DNA of 51,534 bases from RUG11783 sp964599695 (GTDB lineage: Bacteria > Bacillota > Clostridia > Oscillospirales > Ruminococcaceae): contig CAZRGP010000011.1 in NCBI GenBank assembly GCA_964599695.1, positions 1 to 51,534 of the forward strand, given 5' to 3'. The translations under genes were made by a program, and so were the position numbers. A model generated the notes under the pieces. The model was not told the DNA's origin, made no database searches, and worked only from the letters and a program-made list of their open reading frames with translations. Shown piece by piece: positions 1 through 8,231 of this stretch (its first letter is position 1; each line of letters begins with the position of its first letter).

Positions 1-45
1 AAAGAAGATGAGAACGAGGAAGAGATCGAAGAGCAGCTCGCATAA
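1..45 (+). CDS. C-terminal end of an upstream gene (partial)
   Basis: The first frame encodes a short, very acidic tail (KEDENEEEIEEQLA) ending in TAA at 43-45, followed 38 bases later by a good intrinsic terminator. The start lies outside the window. The acidic end is compatible with many proteins, so no function is assigned. The choice of frame rests on the fit between the stop and the terminator. Confidence 0.5.
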   Translation, partial: KEDENEEEIEEQLA

Positions 46-82
46 GAAAAACGAACACAACGAAACCTCTCACATAAGAAAG

Positions 83-113
83 GACCGGGACGCCGCAAGC
101 GTTCCGGTCTTTT
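83..113 (+). terminator. Rho-independent terminator
   Basis: An 11-bp stem (83-93 with 99-109, one G-U pair) with a CGCAA loop is followed by TTTT. It ends the partial gene at the left edge. Confidence 0.85.
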
Positions 114-121
114 CACACATC

Positions 122-144
122 AAAAAACCGCCCTTCCGGGCGGT
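122..144 (-). terminator. Rho-independent terminator of the WYL regulator operon
   Basis: Read on the minus strand, a 7-bp stem (ACCGCCC with GGGCGGT) closes a 4-base loop and is followed by a run of six T (122-127 on the plus strand are A). It lies just past the stop of the WYL gene. Confidence 0.85.
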
Positions 145-155
145 CAAATACATCC

Positions 156-1157
156 TTATGTCAGGGAATCGGTAAAGGAGAGGGCTTCCCGTATGTGCTT
201 AAGAAATGCCTCGCGTACATCGGCGGGCTCCAGGATGGAGGCCTCTTTGCCGAAGCTCAGCACCCAACCGAAGAACTGGGGGCTGACCGAAACATCGGCG
301 AGGAAGGAGAAATGCTCATCATCTTCGTTGGTGATGCGGACATCCTTTCCGAAGTGATCCACCACGGCTCCCACCAGGTGGTTCGCAAAGATCAGGCGGA
401 CCTGTCTGGTCTCCCCGTGGTACATGCCGAACACCCGCGCGGTGTAGCGGCTGAGATCCGTTCCCTTGAACGCATCTTTTCCGCTGCGCCGGCTGCCGGT
501 CTCCGAAAGAAAGGAGATCTTGTCTACCCGGAAGTGTTTCATGATCCCGTCGTCCTCGTCGAAGCCGAGAAGGTAGTAATTCTCATTGTCCAGGATGAGG
601 GCGAAGGGACTTACGTGATACAGCGCTTCGTCCCTGCGGAACTGACGTTCCTTCTTCAGGTTGAACTCATAGTACTTGAATGTGACCGAATGGTCGTTGG
701 TGATGGCGGAGGAGAGACCGTCCACGTTGTAGAAGACGCTCTCGTTCATGTTTTTTACCCTGCCGCTGACGATGACCTGACGCTGAAGTTCTCTCGCCTG
801 ATGTACTGTTCCCAGGTTTTCCAGCTTTCCGATCAGCGTCTTGGTTTTGCGCTCGGTGATGAACTTGGAGCTCTGGACGCTGTCCACAAGAAGTTTCAGT
901 TCGGGAAGCTCAAAGTCCCGGGACGCCACATAATACCGGATGCCGTTGTTGGGCATCCGGGTCCGGATCAGATCCAGACCGTAATCCGTGAGGAGCTGAA
1001 GATCCGAGTACAGAGTTTTCCTCTCCGCTTCGATCCCCCGCTCGTGGAGATGGGCGATCATATCGGCAAGGGACACGGGGTGGTCCTCATCCGAGTTCTC
1101 GGTGAGGTAATCCCGCAGGACCAGCAGACGGAGTTTTTGAGGGATCTGATTAGCCAT
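156..1157 (-). CDS. WYL-domain transcriptional regulator
   Basis: A cytoplasmic DNA-binding regulator of about 333 residues. The N-terminal ~85 residues form a winged helix-turn-helix of the DeoR/HTH_11 kind (VSLADMIAHLHERGIEAERK, then TLYSDL). Residues ~140-240 carry the WYL ligand-sensing domain, with ALYHVSPFALILDNENYYLL followed by an FRVDKI segment. A WCX-like C-terminal extension follows. WYL regulators respond to nucleic-acid or small-molecule ligands in several systems; the ligand here is unknown. An upstream GTG is in frame, but GGAGG sits 7 bases before the ATG at 1157, so the ATG is chosen. The start overlaps the stop of the upstream membrane-protein gene by 8 bases, indicating translational coupling. 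Confidence 0.85.
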   Translation of the reverse strand: MANQIPQKLRLLVLRDYLTENSDEDHPVSLADMIAHLHERGIEAERKTLYSDLQLLTDYGLDLIRTRMPNNGIRYYVASRDFELPELKLLVDSVQSSKFITERKTKTLIGKLENLGTVHQARELQRQVIVSGRVKNMNESVFYNVDGLSSAITNDHSVTFKYYEFNLKKERQFRRDEALYHVSPFALILDNENYYLLGFDEDDGIMKHFRVDKISFLSETGSRRSGKDAFKGTDLSRYTARVFGMYHGETRQVRLIFANHLVGAVVDHFGKDVRITNEDDEHFSFLADVSVSPQFFGWVLSFGKEASILEPADVREAFLKHIREALSFTDSLT

Positions 1158-1962
1158 CACTTTCCTCCGGGGTATCGGTACTCTGCTTCCTGCTGTCCGG
1201 GATGGAGTCCAGGGTCATGACCATCAGGGTGAGGGAGCAGAACACATGGTGGAGGATGGAGATGATCCTCAGGAAGGAAGGCGCGGCGATGAAAACTTCC
1301 GGAAGGCGGAATCCCACTGAGAGATAAAGGGCAAGAGTGGAGAACCCCACCGCGGAAGGGAAGGCGGCAGTGCTTCCCGCGAGAAGCGCGGAGCAGTAGC
1401 GCAGCCAGGCAACCGCCAGGGACGCCTCGCAGAGAAGAGAGAGGACGGTCAGGGAGTCATGAAGATTGACCGGTTCCTGTGCGTATAGAAACAGCATCTG
1501 GGAGGCGAAAGCCACTGCCGGTGAGGAGGCGAACAGATCGCTCAGGACCGTGGACGGCAGTGACTTGTTGATCGCGAGAAGGAAGAAAAATGCGGCGCTG
1601 AGGAGATGGGATGCCACATATACGAAAAAGACACCGACTGACAGCGCGCGGGATGAGATGTGGGAGGTAAGGGGAGGCAGAAGGAGCTGCTGCAGGGAGA
1701 ACAGTGCAGACAGGCACATGAGGATCTGAAGGAGCAGCGAGGGGGCCTCCGGTGTCTTGGGAACGACCTGAAGTCTTCTGAAGCGGATCGCGGCCACAAA
1801 GGAAGTCAGAGCGGCAAGGGCGAGGGAGACGATATAGAGAAAATGACCGTATTTCCCACCGGTGAAGAAGCCGGTGGAAGGATCCGTCTCCGCGAGCGTG
1901 GCGAAGCGAATGAGGAAGAATGGTATCAGGAAAAGGAAAAACAGACGGAATATCCGTTTCAT
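1150..1962 (-). CDS. Polytopic membrane protein, function unknown
   Basis: About 270 residues, dominated by hydrophobic segments: an N-terminal FRLFFLFLIPFF stretch and roughly seven further helices (YIVSLALAALTSF, LLLQILMCLSALF, ALSVGVFFVYVASHLL, among others), ending in a short polar tail rich in D, E and S. I do not recognise the family. An open frame extends 55 codons further upstream, but that extension is proline-rich and unlike a protein start. The ATG at 1962 has GGAGG seven bases before it and begins with a normal signal-anchor. It is the first gene of a two-gene operon with the WYL regulator, whose start overlaps its stop, so the regulator may sense or control something linked to this membrane protein. 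Confidence 0.75.
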   Translation of the reverse strand: MKRIFRLFFLFLIPFFLIRFATLAETDPSTGFFTGGKYGHFLYIVSLALAALTSFVAAIRFRRLQVVPKTPEAPSLLLQILMCLSALFSLQQLLLPPLTSHISSRALSVGVFFVYVASHLLSAAFFFLLAINKSLPSTVLSDLFASSPAVAFASQMLFLYAQEPVNLHDSLTVLSLLCEASLAVAWLRYCSALLAGSTAAFPSAVGFSTLALYLSVGFRLPEVFIAAPSFLRIISILHHVFCSLTLMVMTLDSIPDSRKQSTDTPEESDG

Positions 1963-2165
1963 AAATGCCTCCAATAGTTCGATGAGACTATTATAGCTGA
2001 GAGGGAACGGAAAATGAACAGGAAAAGACGGCACAGGTGATTTGTTGTCAGACGGCGAATGGCGGTTCCGGCATTGCCGTAAAGAGGCGCTTTTGGTATC
2101 GGGAGGGGGGCGGAGAGAAGGGGACATGAGCGAGAGAAAGGCAGAGATTTGTAACCGGATTGATG

Positions 2166-2182
2166 TTAGTTTAAAATATAAT
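2166..2182 (+). promoter_or_regulatory. Putative promoter -10 with adjacent TTAGTTTAA motif
   Basis: A perfect TATAAT lies at 2177-2182, about 35 bases before the start of the membrane-protein gene. It is directly preceded by TTAGTTTAA (2166-2174) and followed by another TAGTTTA. No good -35 is seen at 16-18 bases, so the promoter may need an activator. The same nonamer occurs upstream of the paralogue at 22.9-23.9 kb. Confidence 0.4.
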
Positions 2183-2217
2183 CTAGTTTATTTCCTGTAA
2201 AGAGGGGGAGAAAAGAG

Positions 2218-3255
2218 ATGGGTGCAAAAATAAAAAAAGCTTACGGAAGATCGAAAGCGACGATGATCGCAGGTATCGTTCTTCTGGCTGCAGCTGTCAT
2301 TTTGATGTTGATAGGCGCGTTCAGGTACGGCGCGGAAAAGAAGAATGTCCCGCATCTTGAGGATATCATCCAGGAGAAAGGGACGGATAAGCTGGGACGG
2401 GCCTCGTATCTGGATATCAATGGTTGTTTCGCTTTTGCCGGAAATGGGGAGAGCACTTACTATATTGCGTATAACGACGACTGGTATTACATCATCAGTG
2501 CGGGAGAGAAGGGAGAAGAATATCTCGACAGACAGTTTGCGGAATCAGGGGATGGACCGGTCCGCATTTACGGATGGACGATCGCTATCCCGGAAGAAGC
2601 AAAGCCTTTTGCCGTGGAGACTTTCAACGAAGAGTACGGTGAGGAAGTGATCGCCCTCGAGGATTTCGACGATGTCTTTGGTGATGTGTGTCTCAGCGTT
2701 CACGATGAGAAGACCGTGTTCGGTGCAGATGGATTTATGAGAGTCTCCGGAGGATACGTTATCGGAGCGCTGTTCACGCTGGCAGCGGGACTGTTGGCAT
2801 TTTTCCTCGGAAGGGCCCGGATGAAGAGCTTCGCGCCGGTGCTTGAACCGGAAAGCGATCTCATGCGGGAACTGGAGAGTCCGGATACGATCCATTTGGA
2901 TGGGGTAGGCACGTATCTTACTGAAAACTATGTGGCATCGCTGACGGGTGGTTTTGACGCTGTACGGTACACGGATATCTTCTGGGTGTACGTCACAAGG
3001 CATTCCACCAACGGAGTGCATGATTATGATTACCTTACTGCAGTGACAAGGGATGGAAAGCAGTACAGCCTTGCGACCGGAGGATCCTTCGGAAGAAAAA
3101 GGAAGGCCGCTACTGCGGACACGCACAACCAGATCATACAGACGATCCACATAAAGAACCCGGGTGTGCTGATCGGATACAACAAGGAGAACCTGGAGGC
3201 GTGCAAGGCGCTTCAGAAACAGATCAAGGAAGAAAAGAAGGCTGGGATCCGGTGA
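2218..3255 (+). CDS. Two-helix membrane protein of an unnamed family (paralogue of the 22.9 kb gene)
   Basis: 345 residues: a short basic N-terminus, TM helix 1 (MIAGIVLLAAAVILMLIGAF), a ~150-residue extracytoplasmic domain rich in Y, D and W, TM helix 2 (YVIGALFTLAAGLLAFFLG), and a ~140-residue cytoplasmic domain. The last part contains RYTDIFWVYV and ends with NPGVLIGYNKENLEACKALQ. The protein at 22930-23892 has the same plan and the matching segments RYRDIVWMHYV and NPDIIVGYTKENRKLYDSL, so the two are paralogues. I do not know a function. The start ATG follows an AGGGGGAG ribosome binding site. The gene is monocistronic, ending at a perfect inverted repeat. Confidence 0.8.
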   Translation: MGAKIKKAYGRSKATMIAGIVLLAAAVILMLIGAFRYGAEKKNVPHLEDIIQEKGTDKLGRASYLDINGCFAFAGNGESTYYIAYNDDWYYIISAGEKGEEYLDRQFAESGDGPVRIYGWTIAIPEEAKPFAVETFNEEYGEEVIALEDFDDVFGDVCLSVHDEKTVFGADGFMRVSGGYVIGALFTLAAGLLAFFLGRARMKSFAPVLEPESDLMRELESPDTIHLDGVGTYLTENYVASLTGGFDAVRYTDIFWVYVTRHSTNGVHDYDYLTAVTRDGKQYSLATGGSFGRKRKAATADTHNQIIQTIHIKNPGVLIGYNKENLEACKALQKQIKEEKKAGIR

Positions 3256-3284
3256 GTGGTTCTGATATAACAGAGCAAAAGAAA

Positions 3285-3317
3285 GGGACGGGAGCGATCG
3301 CTCCCGTCCCGGTTTTT
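3285..3317 (+). terminator. Terminator at convergent gene ends, likely bidirectional
   Basis: A perfect 26-base palindrome (3285-3310; arms GGGACGGGAGC and GCTCCCGTCCC) is followed by GG and five T on the plus strand; on the other strand TTTCTTTTG follows. It separates two convergent genes and probably stops transcription from both sides. Confidence 0.8.
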
Positions 3318-3331
3318 ATCCAAGACAGTAT

Positions 3332-5971
3332 TTAGTCTCTGGGGTTGCGGATCTGTGCCTGAGCTGCTGCAAGTCTCGCGATCGGTACGCGGTACGGTGA
3401 GCAGGAGACATAGGTGAGACCTGCGCGGTGGCAGAAGTCGATGGAGGAGGGGTCTCCGCCATGCTCGCCGCAGATTCCGAGCTTGATGTCAGGACGTGTG
3501 CCCTTGCCGAGTGCGACAGCCATCTTGATGAGTTTGCCTACGCCGACCTGGTCGAGGTGAGCGAACGGATCGTTCTCATAGATGCCCTTGTTGTAGTACT
3601 CGCCGAGGAACTTGCCTGCGTCGTCGCGGGAGAATCCGAAGGTCATCTGGGTGAGGTCGTTGGTTCCGAAGCTGAAGAACTCTGCTTCCTTCGCGATCTC
3701 GTCAGCGGTGAGAGCCGCACGCGGGATCTCGATCATGGTGCCGACCTTGTAATGGAGGGGCTTGCCTTCCCTTGCGATGATGGCGTCAGCGGTATCGGTG
3801 ACGACTTTCTTTACATACTGGAGCTCTTTGATCTCACCGACCAGCGGGATCATGATCTCCGGTACGACGTTCATACCGGTGCGTTCCATAACAGCGTAAG
3901 CTGCCTGGATGACAGCGGTGGTCTGCATCTCTGCGATCTCGGGATAGGTGACTGCCAGACGGCATCCGCGGTGACCCATCATCGGGTTGAACTCGTGGAG
4001 TCCGGTGATGACCTGGTTGAGTTCTTCAACGGAGATCTTCATCTCTTCTGCGAGAGCCTTGATGTCCTCAGGATCGGTGGGTACGAACTCATGGAGCGGA
4101 GGATCCAGGAAGCGGATGGTTACCGGCTTGCCGTGCATCTCTTCGTAGAGTTTCTCGAAGTCGCCCTGCTGCATCGGGAGGATCTTGGCGAGAGCGGCTT
4201 TGCGCTGCTCAACGGTGTCGGACACGATCATCTCGCGGACTGCCTTGATGCGGTCTGCTTCGAAGAACATGTGCTCGGTACGGCAGAGGCCGATGCCTTC
4301 TGCGCCGTATTCAAATGCCTGATGCGCGTCGCGGGGGGTATCAGCATTGGTGCGGACGCCCAGTTTGCGGACTTCGTCTGCCCATCCCATGAAACGGCCG
4401 AAATTGCCGGAGAGGGAAGCGGGAGCAGTCGGGATCGCCTCGAGGTAGATGTTACCGGTGCTGCCGTCGAGGGAGATCCAGTCGCCGCGGTGGACTTTCT
4501 GTCCTGCCAGCTCGAAGTATCCCTCTTCCTCATGCATGCGGACTTCGCCGCATCCGGATACGCAGCAGGTTCCCATGCCGCGGGCAACAACTGCCGCGTG
4601 GGAGGTCATACCGCCGCGAACGGTCAGGATGCCCTGAGATACGTGCATTCCTTCGATGTCTTCCGGAGAGGTCTCCAGACGGACGAGGATGACTTTGTTT
4701 CCTTTTTCTGCTTCTTCGATCGCTTCCTCTGCGGAGAACACGACCTGGCCGCATGCTGCGCCGGGGGATGCCGGAAGAGCGGTGGCGGCGACGGTTGCCT
4801 TCTTCAGAGCGGCTGCGTCGAACTGCGGGTGGAGGAGTGCGTCAAGCTGCTTTGCGTCGACAGCCATCAGCGCTTCTTCCTTGGTGATCATGCCTTCATC
4901 GACCAGGTCGCAGGCTACGCGGAGAGCAGCAGCTGCTGTGCGCTTGCCGTTACGGGTCTGGAGCATGTAGAGTTTGCCGTTTTCGATGGTGAACTCCATG
5001 TCCTGCATGTCACGATAATGCTGCTCGAGGCTGTTCGCGATGTTGGAGAACTGCTCGTAGACAGCGGGGTTGGTCTCTTTGAGTTCGGAGATGTTGGAAG
5101 GTGTACGGACACCGGCAACAACGTCTTCGCCCTGAGCGTTCATCAGGAACTCGCCGAACAGACCCTTCTCACCGGTGGCGGGGTTGCGAGTGAAGGCAAC
5201 ACCTGTGCCGGAGTTGTTGTTCAGGTTTCCGAATACCATCGGCATGACCGAAACAGCGGTGCCCCAGCTGGAGGGGATCTCGTTCATCTTGCGGTAGTAA
5301 ATGGCGCGCTCATTGTTCCAGGAGCGGAAAACGGCCTTGATGGCGCCGTAGAGCTGTACCTGAGGATCCTGCGGGAACTCTTCGCCGAGCTCTTCCTTGT
5401 AGAAGGCGCGGAAGCGGACAAGCATCTCTTTCAGGTCTTCGGTGTCAAGCTCGATATCCTGCTTGACGCCCTTCTTCTCCTTGAGGTCGTCGATGATGAC
5501 TTCGAAGCGTTTCTTGGAAAGTCCCATAACGACGTCGGAGTACATTTGGACGAATCTGCGGTAAGAGTCATATACGAAGCGCTCGAACTTGGGGTCGTCG
5601 TTTCCGGCGATCAGTCCGGCTGCGACTTCGTCATTGATGCCGAGGTTGAGGATGGTGTCCATCATGCCGGGCATGGATGCGCGGGCACCGGAACGGACGG
5701 ATACCAGGAGGGGTTTCGCGGGGTTGCCGAGTTCCTTGTCGTTGATCTCTTCGATCTTCTTCAGATACTCTGCGATCTCCGCTTCAATTTCAGGAGCGAT
5801 CTGCTCGCCGTCTTCATAGTAACGGTTGCAGGCTTCTGTGGAGACAATGAATCCCTGGGGAACGGGAAGACCAAGAGAGGTCATCTCTGCAAGGTTTGCG
5901 CCTTTGCCGCCCAGGAGTTCACGCATGGAGCCGTTACCCTCGGAAAAGAGGTAAACGTATTTGTGTGCCAT
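3332..5971 (-). CDS. ppdK: Pyruvate, phosphate dikinase
   Basis: 879 residues, the usual length of the clostridial enzyme. It interconverts pyruvate, ATP and phosphate with phosphoenolpyruvate, AMP and pyrophosphate in the cytosol. The N-terminal nucleotide-binding domain opens with LLGGKGANLAEM. The swivelling phosphohistidine domain has GGMTSHAAVVARGMG, with the catalytic His near residue 455. The C-terminal PEP-binding barrel has FGTNDLTQMTFG and GICGEHGGDP with the catalytic Cys. The ATG follows GGAGG by six bases. It is monocistronic behind a near-consensus promoter (6019-6047) and ends at a palindromic terminator. In anaerobes it lets glycolysis recover energy from pyrophosphate, or runs toward PEP. 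Confidence 0.98.
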   Translation of the reverse strand: MAHKYVYLFSEGNGSMRELLGGKGANLAEMTSLGLPVPQGFIVSTEACNRYYEDGEQIAPEIEAEIAEYLKKIEEINDKELGNPAKPLLVSVRSGARASMPGMMDTILNLGINDEVAAGLIAGNDDPKFERFVYDSYRRFVQMYSDVVMGLSKKRFEVIIDDLKEKKGVKQDIELDTEDLKEMLVRFRAFYKEELGEEFPQDPQVQLYGAIKAVFRSWNNERAIYYRKMNEIPSSWGTAVSVMPMVFGNLNNNSGTGVAFTRNPATGEKGLFGEFLMNAQGEDVVAGVRTPSNISELKETNPAVYEQFSNIANSLEQHYRDMQDMEFTIENGKLYMLQTRNGKRTAAAALRVACDLVDEGMITKEEALMAVDAKQLDALLHPQFDAAALKKATVAATALPASPGAACGQVVFSAEEAIEEAEKGNKVILVRLETSPEDIEGMHVSQGILTVRGGMTSHAAVVARGMGTCCVSGCGEVRMHEEEGYFELAGQKVHRGDWISLDGSTGNIYLEAIPTAPASLSGNFGRFMGWADEVRKLGVRTNADTPRDAHQAFEYGAEGIGLCRTEHMFFEADRIKAVREMIVSDTVEQRKAALAKILPMQQGDFEKLYEEMHGKPVTIRFLDPPLHEFVPTDPEDIKALAEEMKISVEELNQVITGLHEFNPMMGHRGCRLAVTYPEIAEMQTTAVIQAAYAVMERTGMNVVPEIMIPLVGEIKELQYVKKVVTDTADAIIAREGKPLHYKVGTMIEIPRAALTADEIAKEAEFFSFGTNDLTQMTFGFSRDDAGKFLGEYYNKGIYENDPFAHLDQVGVGKLIKMAVALGKGTRPDIKLGICGEHGGDPSSIDFCHRAGLTYVSCSPYRVPIARLAAAQAQIRNPRD

Positions 5972-6018
5972 ATGGTTCCTCCTAAATAAAATATATTAAC
6001 TTACATTAATGCCAAATT

Positions 6019-6047
6019 ATTATACCAAAGTAGACCATCTCGTACAA
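6019..6047 (-). promoter_or_regulatory. Sigma-A promoter of ppdK
   Basis: On the minus strand TTGTAC (6042-6047) and a perfect TATAAT (6019-6024) are separated by exactly 17 bases, ending 47 bases before the ppdK start. Confidence 0.8.
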
Positions 6048-6080
6048 CATATTTTCTTTGTCCCGACAAGGCGGAAACGG

Positions 6081-6109
6081 TTGAAAAAAGCCTGTTTCCT
6101 TGCGATAAT
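6081..6109 (+). promoter_or_regulatory. Sigma-A promoter of the glmU-prs operon
   Basis: TTGAAA (6081-6086) and GATAAT (6104-6109) are separated by 17 bases, ending 37 bases before the glmU start. It is divergent from the ppdK promoter. Confidence 0.75.
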
Positions 6110-6146
6110 ATTAGTGCTGAAAAATCGTGTTTAGGAAGGTCGGTTC

Positions 6147-7148
6147 ATGGAAGAAACCAATGTCGTTATCCTGGCTGCCGGACAGGGCAAGCGCATGCGG
6201 GCGGTATGCTCGAAAGTGCTGTGCACCGTGGCGGAAAAACCGATGCTTCTCTGGGTCACCGATGCCGCGAGGAAGGCCGGCGTGGAGCATGTCTGCGTCG
6301 TCGCTTCCGAGCCGGACGTGATCGATGCGGTGAAGGATGCGGGATTTGAGGTGAGAATCCAGACCGAGAGGCTGGGGACAGGACATGCCACCCGAATGGC
6401 GATGGATTTCCTGGAGGCTCACCGGACCGGCGACACCCTCGTTCTGTGTGGGGATGCCCCTTTCATGGACAGCGACACGATACAAAAGGCATACAGACAG
6501 CACAAGGACGAAGAGAATGCTCTGACCGTCGTCACGGCTCAGCTGGAGGACGGCGGAAACTACGGCAGGATCATCCGGGACGGTTCCCGGCTTGCTGCCA
6601 TCGTGGAGCGCGCGGACTGCACGCCGGAACAGGCGGCGATCCGTGAGATCAATTCCGGGGCATTCTGGTTCAGGACCGATGTCCTCATCGATACCCTCGG
6701 GAAGATCCGCAACAACAATGCGCAGGGAGAGTATTACCTCACCGACGCGGTGGAGCTGATCATCAAAGCGGGTGAAAGGGCAGGCGCGTGTCTTGCGGAC
6801 ACACCGGATGTGGTGCTCGGCGCCAACGATCCGGCGGGACTGCTGCTTCTCAACGAGACCGCGAAGGCGGATCTCATCCGCAGGCATCTGAACGGCGGAG
6901 TGCAGTTCGAGCTTACCGACGGCGTCGTCATCGGGCCGGACGTGGAGATCGAAGCTGGTGCCCTGATCCGGCACGGCACCACTGTGACCGGAAAGACACG
7001 GATCCGCAGGGGAGCCGTTGTGGGACCGAACAGCGTGGTGAGGGACAGCGAGATCGGCGAAGGCGCCGTGGTGGAATGCAGTTTCCTCGAAGGCGTCTCG
7101 GTAGGGGCCGGCGAAAAGATAGGACCCTTCGTGACATTGCGCGGATAA
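6147..7148 (+). CDS. glmU: Truncated GlmU: UDP-GlcNAc pyrophosphorylase domain with a short left-handed beta-helix
   Basis: 333 residues against about 455 for a bifunctional GlmU. Residues 1-230 form the uridylyltransferase domain, which makes UDP-GlcNAc from GlcNAc-1-phosphate and UTP: LAAGQGKRM (normally GxGTRM, so a Lys replaces the Thr), LVLCGDAPF, GNYGRIIRD and NAQGEYYLTDAVEL. Residues ~250-333 are hexapeptide repeats (VIGPDVEIEAGALI, AVVGPNSVVRDSEIGEGAVV) that stop at GPFVTLRG. The later coils that hold the acetyltransferase active site are missing, so GlcN-1-phosphate acetylation must be done elsewhere. Stop codons follow at once and no downstream remnant is visible. It is the first gene of an operon with prs. 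Confidence 0.88.
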   Translation: MEETNVVILAAGQGKRMRAVCSKVLCTVAEKPMLLWVTDAARKAGVEHVCVVASEPDVIDAVKDAGFEVRIQTERLGTGHATRMAMDFLEAHRTGDTLVLCGDAPFMDSDTIQKAYRQHKDEENALTVVTAQLEDGGNYGRIIRDGSRLAAIVERADCTPEQAAIREINSGAFWFRTDVLIDTLGKIRNNNAQGEYYLTDAVELIIKAGERAGACLADTPDVVLGANDPAGLLLLNETAKADLIRRHLNGGVQFELTDGVVIGPDVEIEAGALIRHGTTVTGKTRIRRGAVVGPNSVVRDSEIGEGAVVECSFLEGVSVGAGEKIGPFVTLRG

Positions 7149-7210
7149 TATCAGTGCAGATCAAAAATTACATATAAAACAAATCAATACAGAAAAAGGG
7201 GCGATGCAAA

Positions 7211-8170
7211 ATGAATCTTCATGGCAGAGAGATCAAATTATTTGCGGCAAACTCCAATCCTACCCTGGCAAACGATGTTTCCACTTATCTGGGGATCCCT
7301 CTCGGGAGAGCAGATGTGGGAAAGTTCAGCGACGGAGAGACCTCCGTCTCGGTATACGATACAGTCAGAGGCTGTGACGTATTCGTCATTCAGTCCATCT
7401 CGGAGCCGACCAACGATAATTTGATGGAACTGCTCGTGATGATCGATGCATTCAAGCGCGCATCCGCAGGACGCATCACCGCTGTGGTGCCCTATTACGG
7501 TTACGCCAGACAGGACAGAAAGGCGAAGGGCAGAGACCCGATCACCGCGAAGCTGGTGGCGGATATGATCTGTGTCGCCGGCGCAGACAGGATCCTCACC
7601 ATGGACCTGCATGCGCCTCAGATCCAGGGCTTCTTCAACATTCCTCTGGACCACCTGGTGGGAGCGACCCTTCTCTCCCCCTATGTCATGAAAAAATACG
7701 AGGGGAACTATGAGAACGTCGTCGTCATGTCCCCGGACGTCGGATCCATCAAGCGCGCGAGAAACTTCGCGAAGAACTTCAACGCGCCAATCGCCATCGT
7801 GGACAAGCGCCGTCCGAAGGCCAACGTCAGCGAGGTCATGAACATCATCGGTGATGTGGAAGGCAAGGACGTCATCATCTTCGACGATATGATCGATACG
7901 GCCGGCACCCTCGTGGGAGCCGCTACGGCGATCAAGGAGCACGGCGCGAAGACCATCACCGCCGCCGCCACACACCCCGTTCTCTCCGGCCCCGCCATTG
8001 AGAGGATCGAGGAGAGCGACCTGGACGAGGTCATCGTTCTTGATACCATCCGTGTACCGGAATCCAAGCGCATCCCGAAGATCACGGTCCTGCCGTCCGG
8101 CGGACTGTTCGCGGAGGCGATCAGCCGCATCTATTCCGACAAGGCGATCTCCCCTCTGGTCGATGTCTGA
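7211..8170 (+). CDS. prs: Ribose-phosphate pyrophosphokinase (PRPP synthetase)
   Basis: 319 residues, full length. It makes 5-phosphoribosyl-1-pyrophosphate from ribose-5-phosphate and ATP for nucleotide, His and Trp synthesis. Seen: the N-terminal FAANSNPTLANDVSTYLGIP, the ATP-binding segment YGYARQDRKAKGRDPITAKL, the metal-site DLHAPQIQGFFNIP, the flexible-loop KRRPKANVSE, and the PRPP-binding loop IFDDMIDTAGTL. The ATG follows AAGGGG by about nine bases. It is the second gene of the glmU-prs operon, an order conserved in many Firmicutes, and is followed by a strong terminator. Confidence 0.97.
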   Translation: MNLHGREIKLFAANSNPTLANDVSTYLGIPLGRADVGKFSDGETSVSVYDTVRGCDVFVIQSISEPTNDNLMELLVMIDAFKRASAGRITAVVPYYGYARQDRKAKGRDPITAKLVADMICVAGADRILTMDLHAPQIQGFFNIPLDHLVGATLLSPYVMKKYEGNYENVVVMSPDVGSIKRARNFAKNFNAPIAIVDKRRPKANVSEVMNIIGDVEGKDVIIFDDMIDTAGTLVGAATAIKEHGAKTITAAATHPVLSGPAIERIEESDLDEVIVLDTIRVPESKRIPKITVLPSGGLFAEAISRIYSDKAISPLVDV

Positions 8171-8192
8171 TCGGCAAACTGCATATAATAGT

Positions 8193-8220
8193 ACGGCTAC
8201 CCGCAAGGGTAGCCGTTTTT
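8193..8220 (+). terminator. Rho-independent terminator of glmU-prs
   Basis: A perfect 10-bp stem (ACGGCTACCC with GGGTAGCCGT) with a GCAA loop, running into five T. Confidence 0.95.
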
Positions 8221-8231
8221 CGGTCTTAGGA

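Noticed and set aside
3428..5989. Very long open frame (853 codons) on the plus strand
   Set aside because: It lies wholly opposite ppdK, has a composition typical of an antisense shadow of a GC-rich gene, and has no ribosome binding site or family resemblance.
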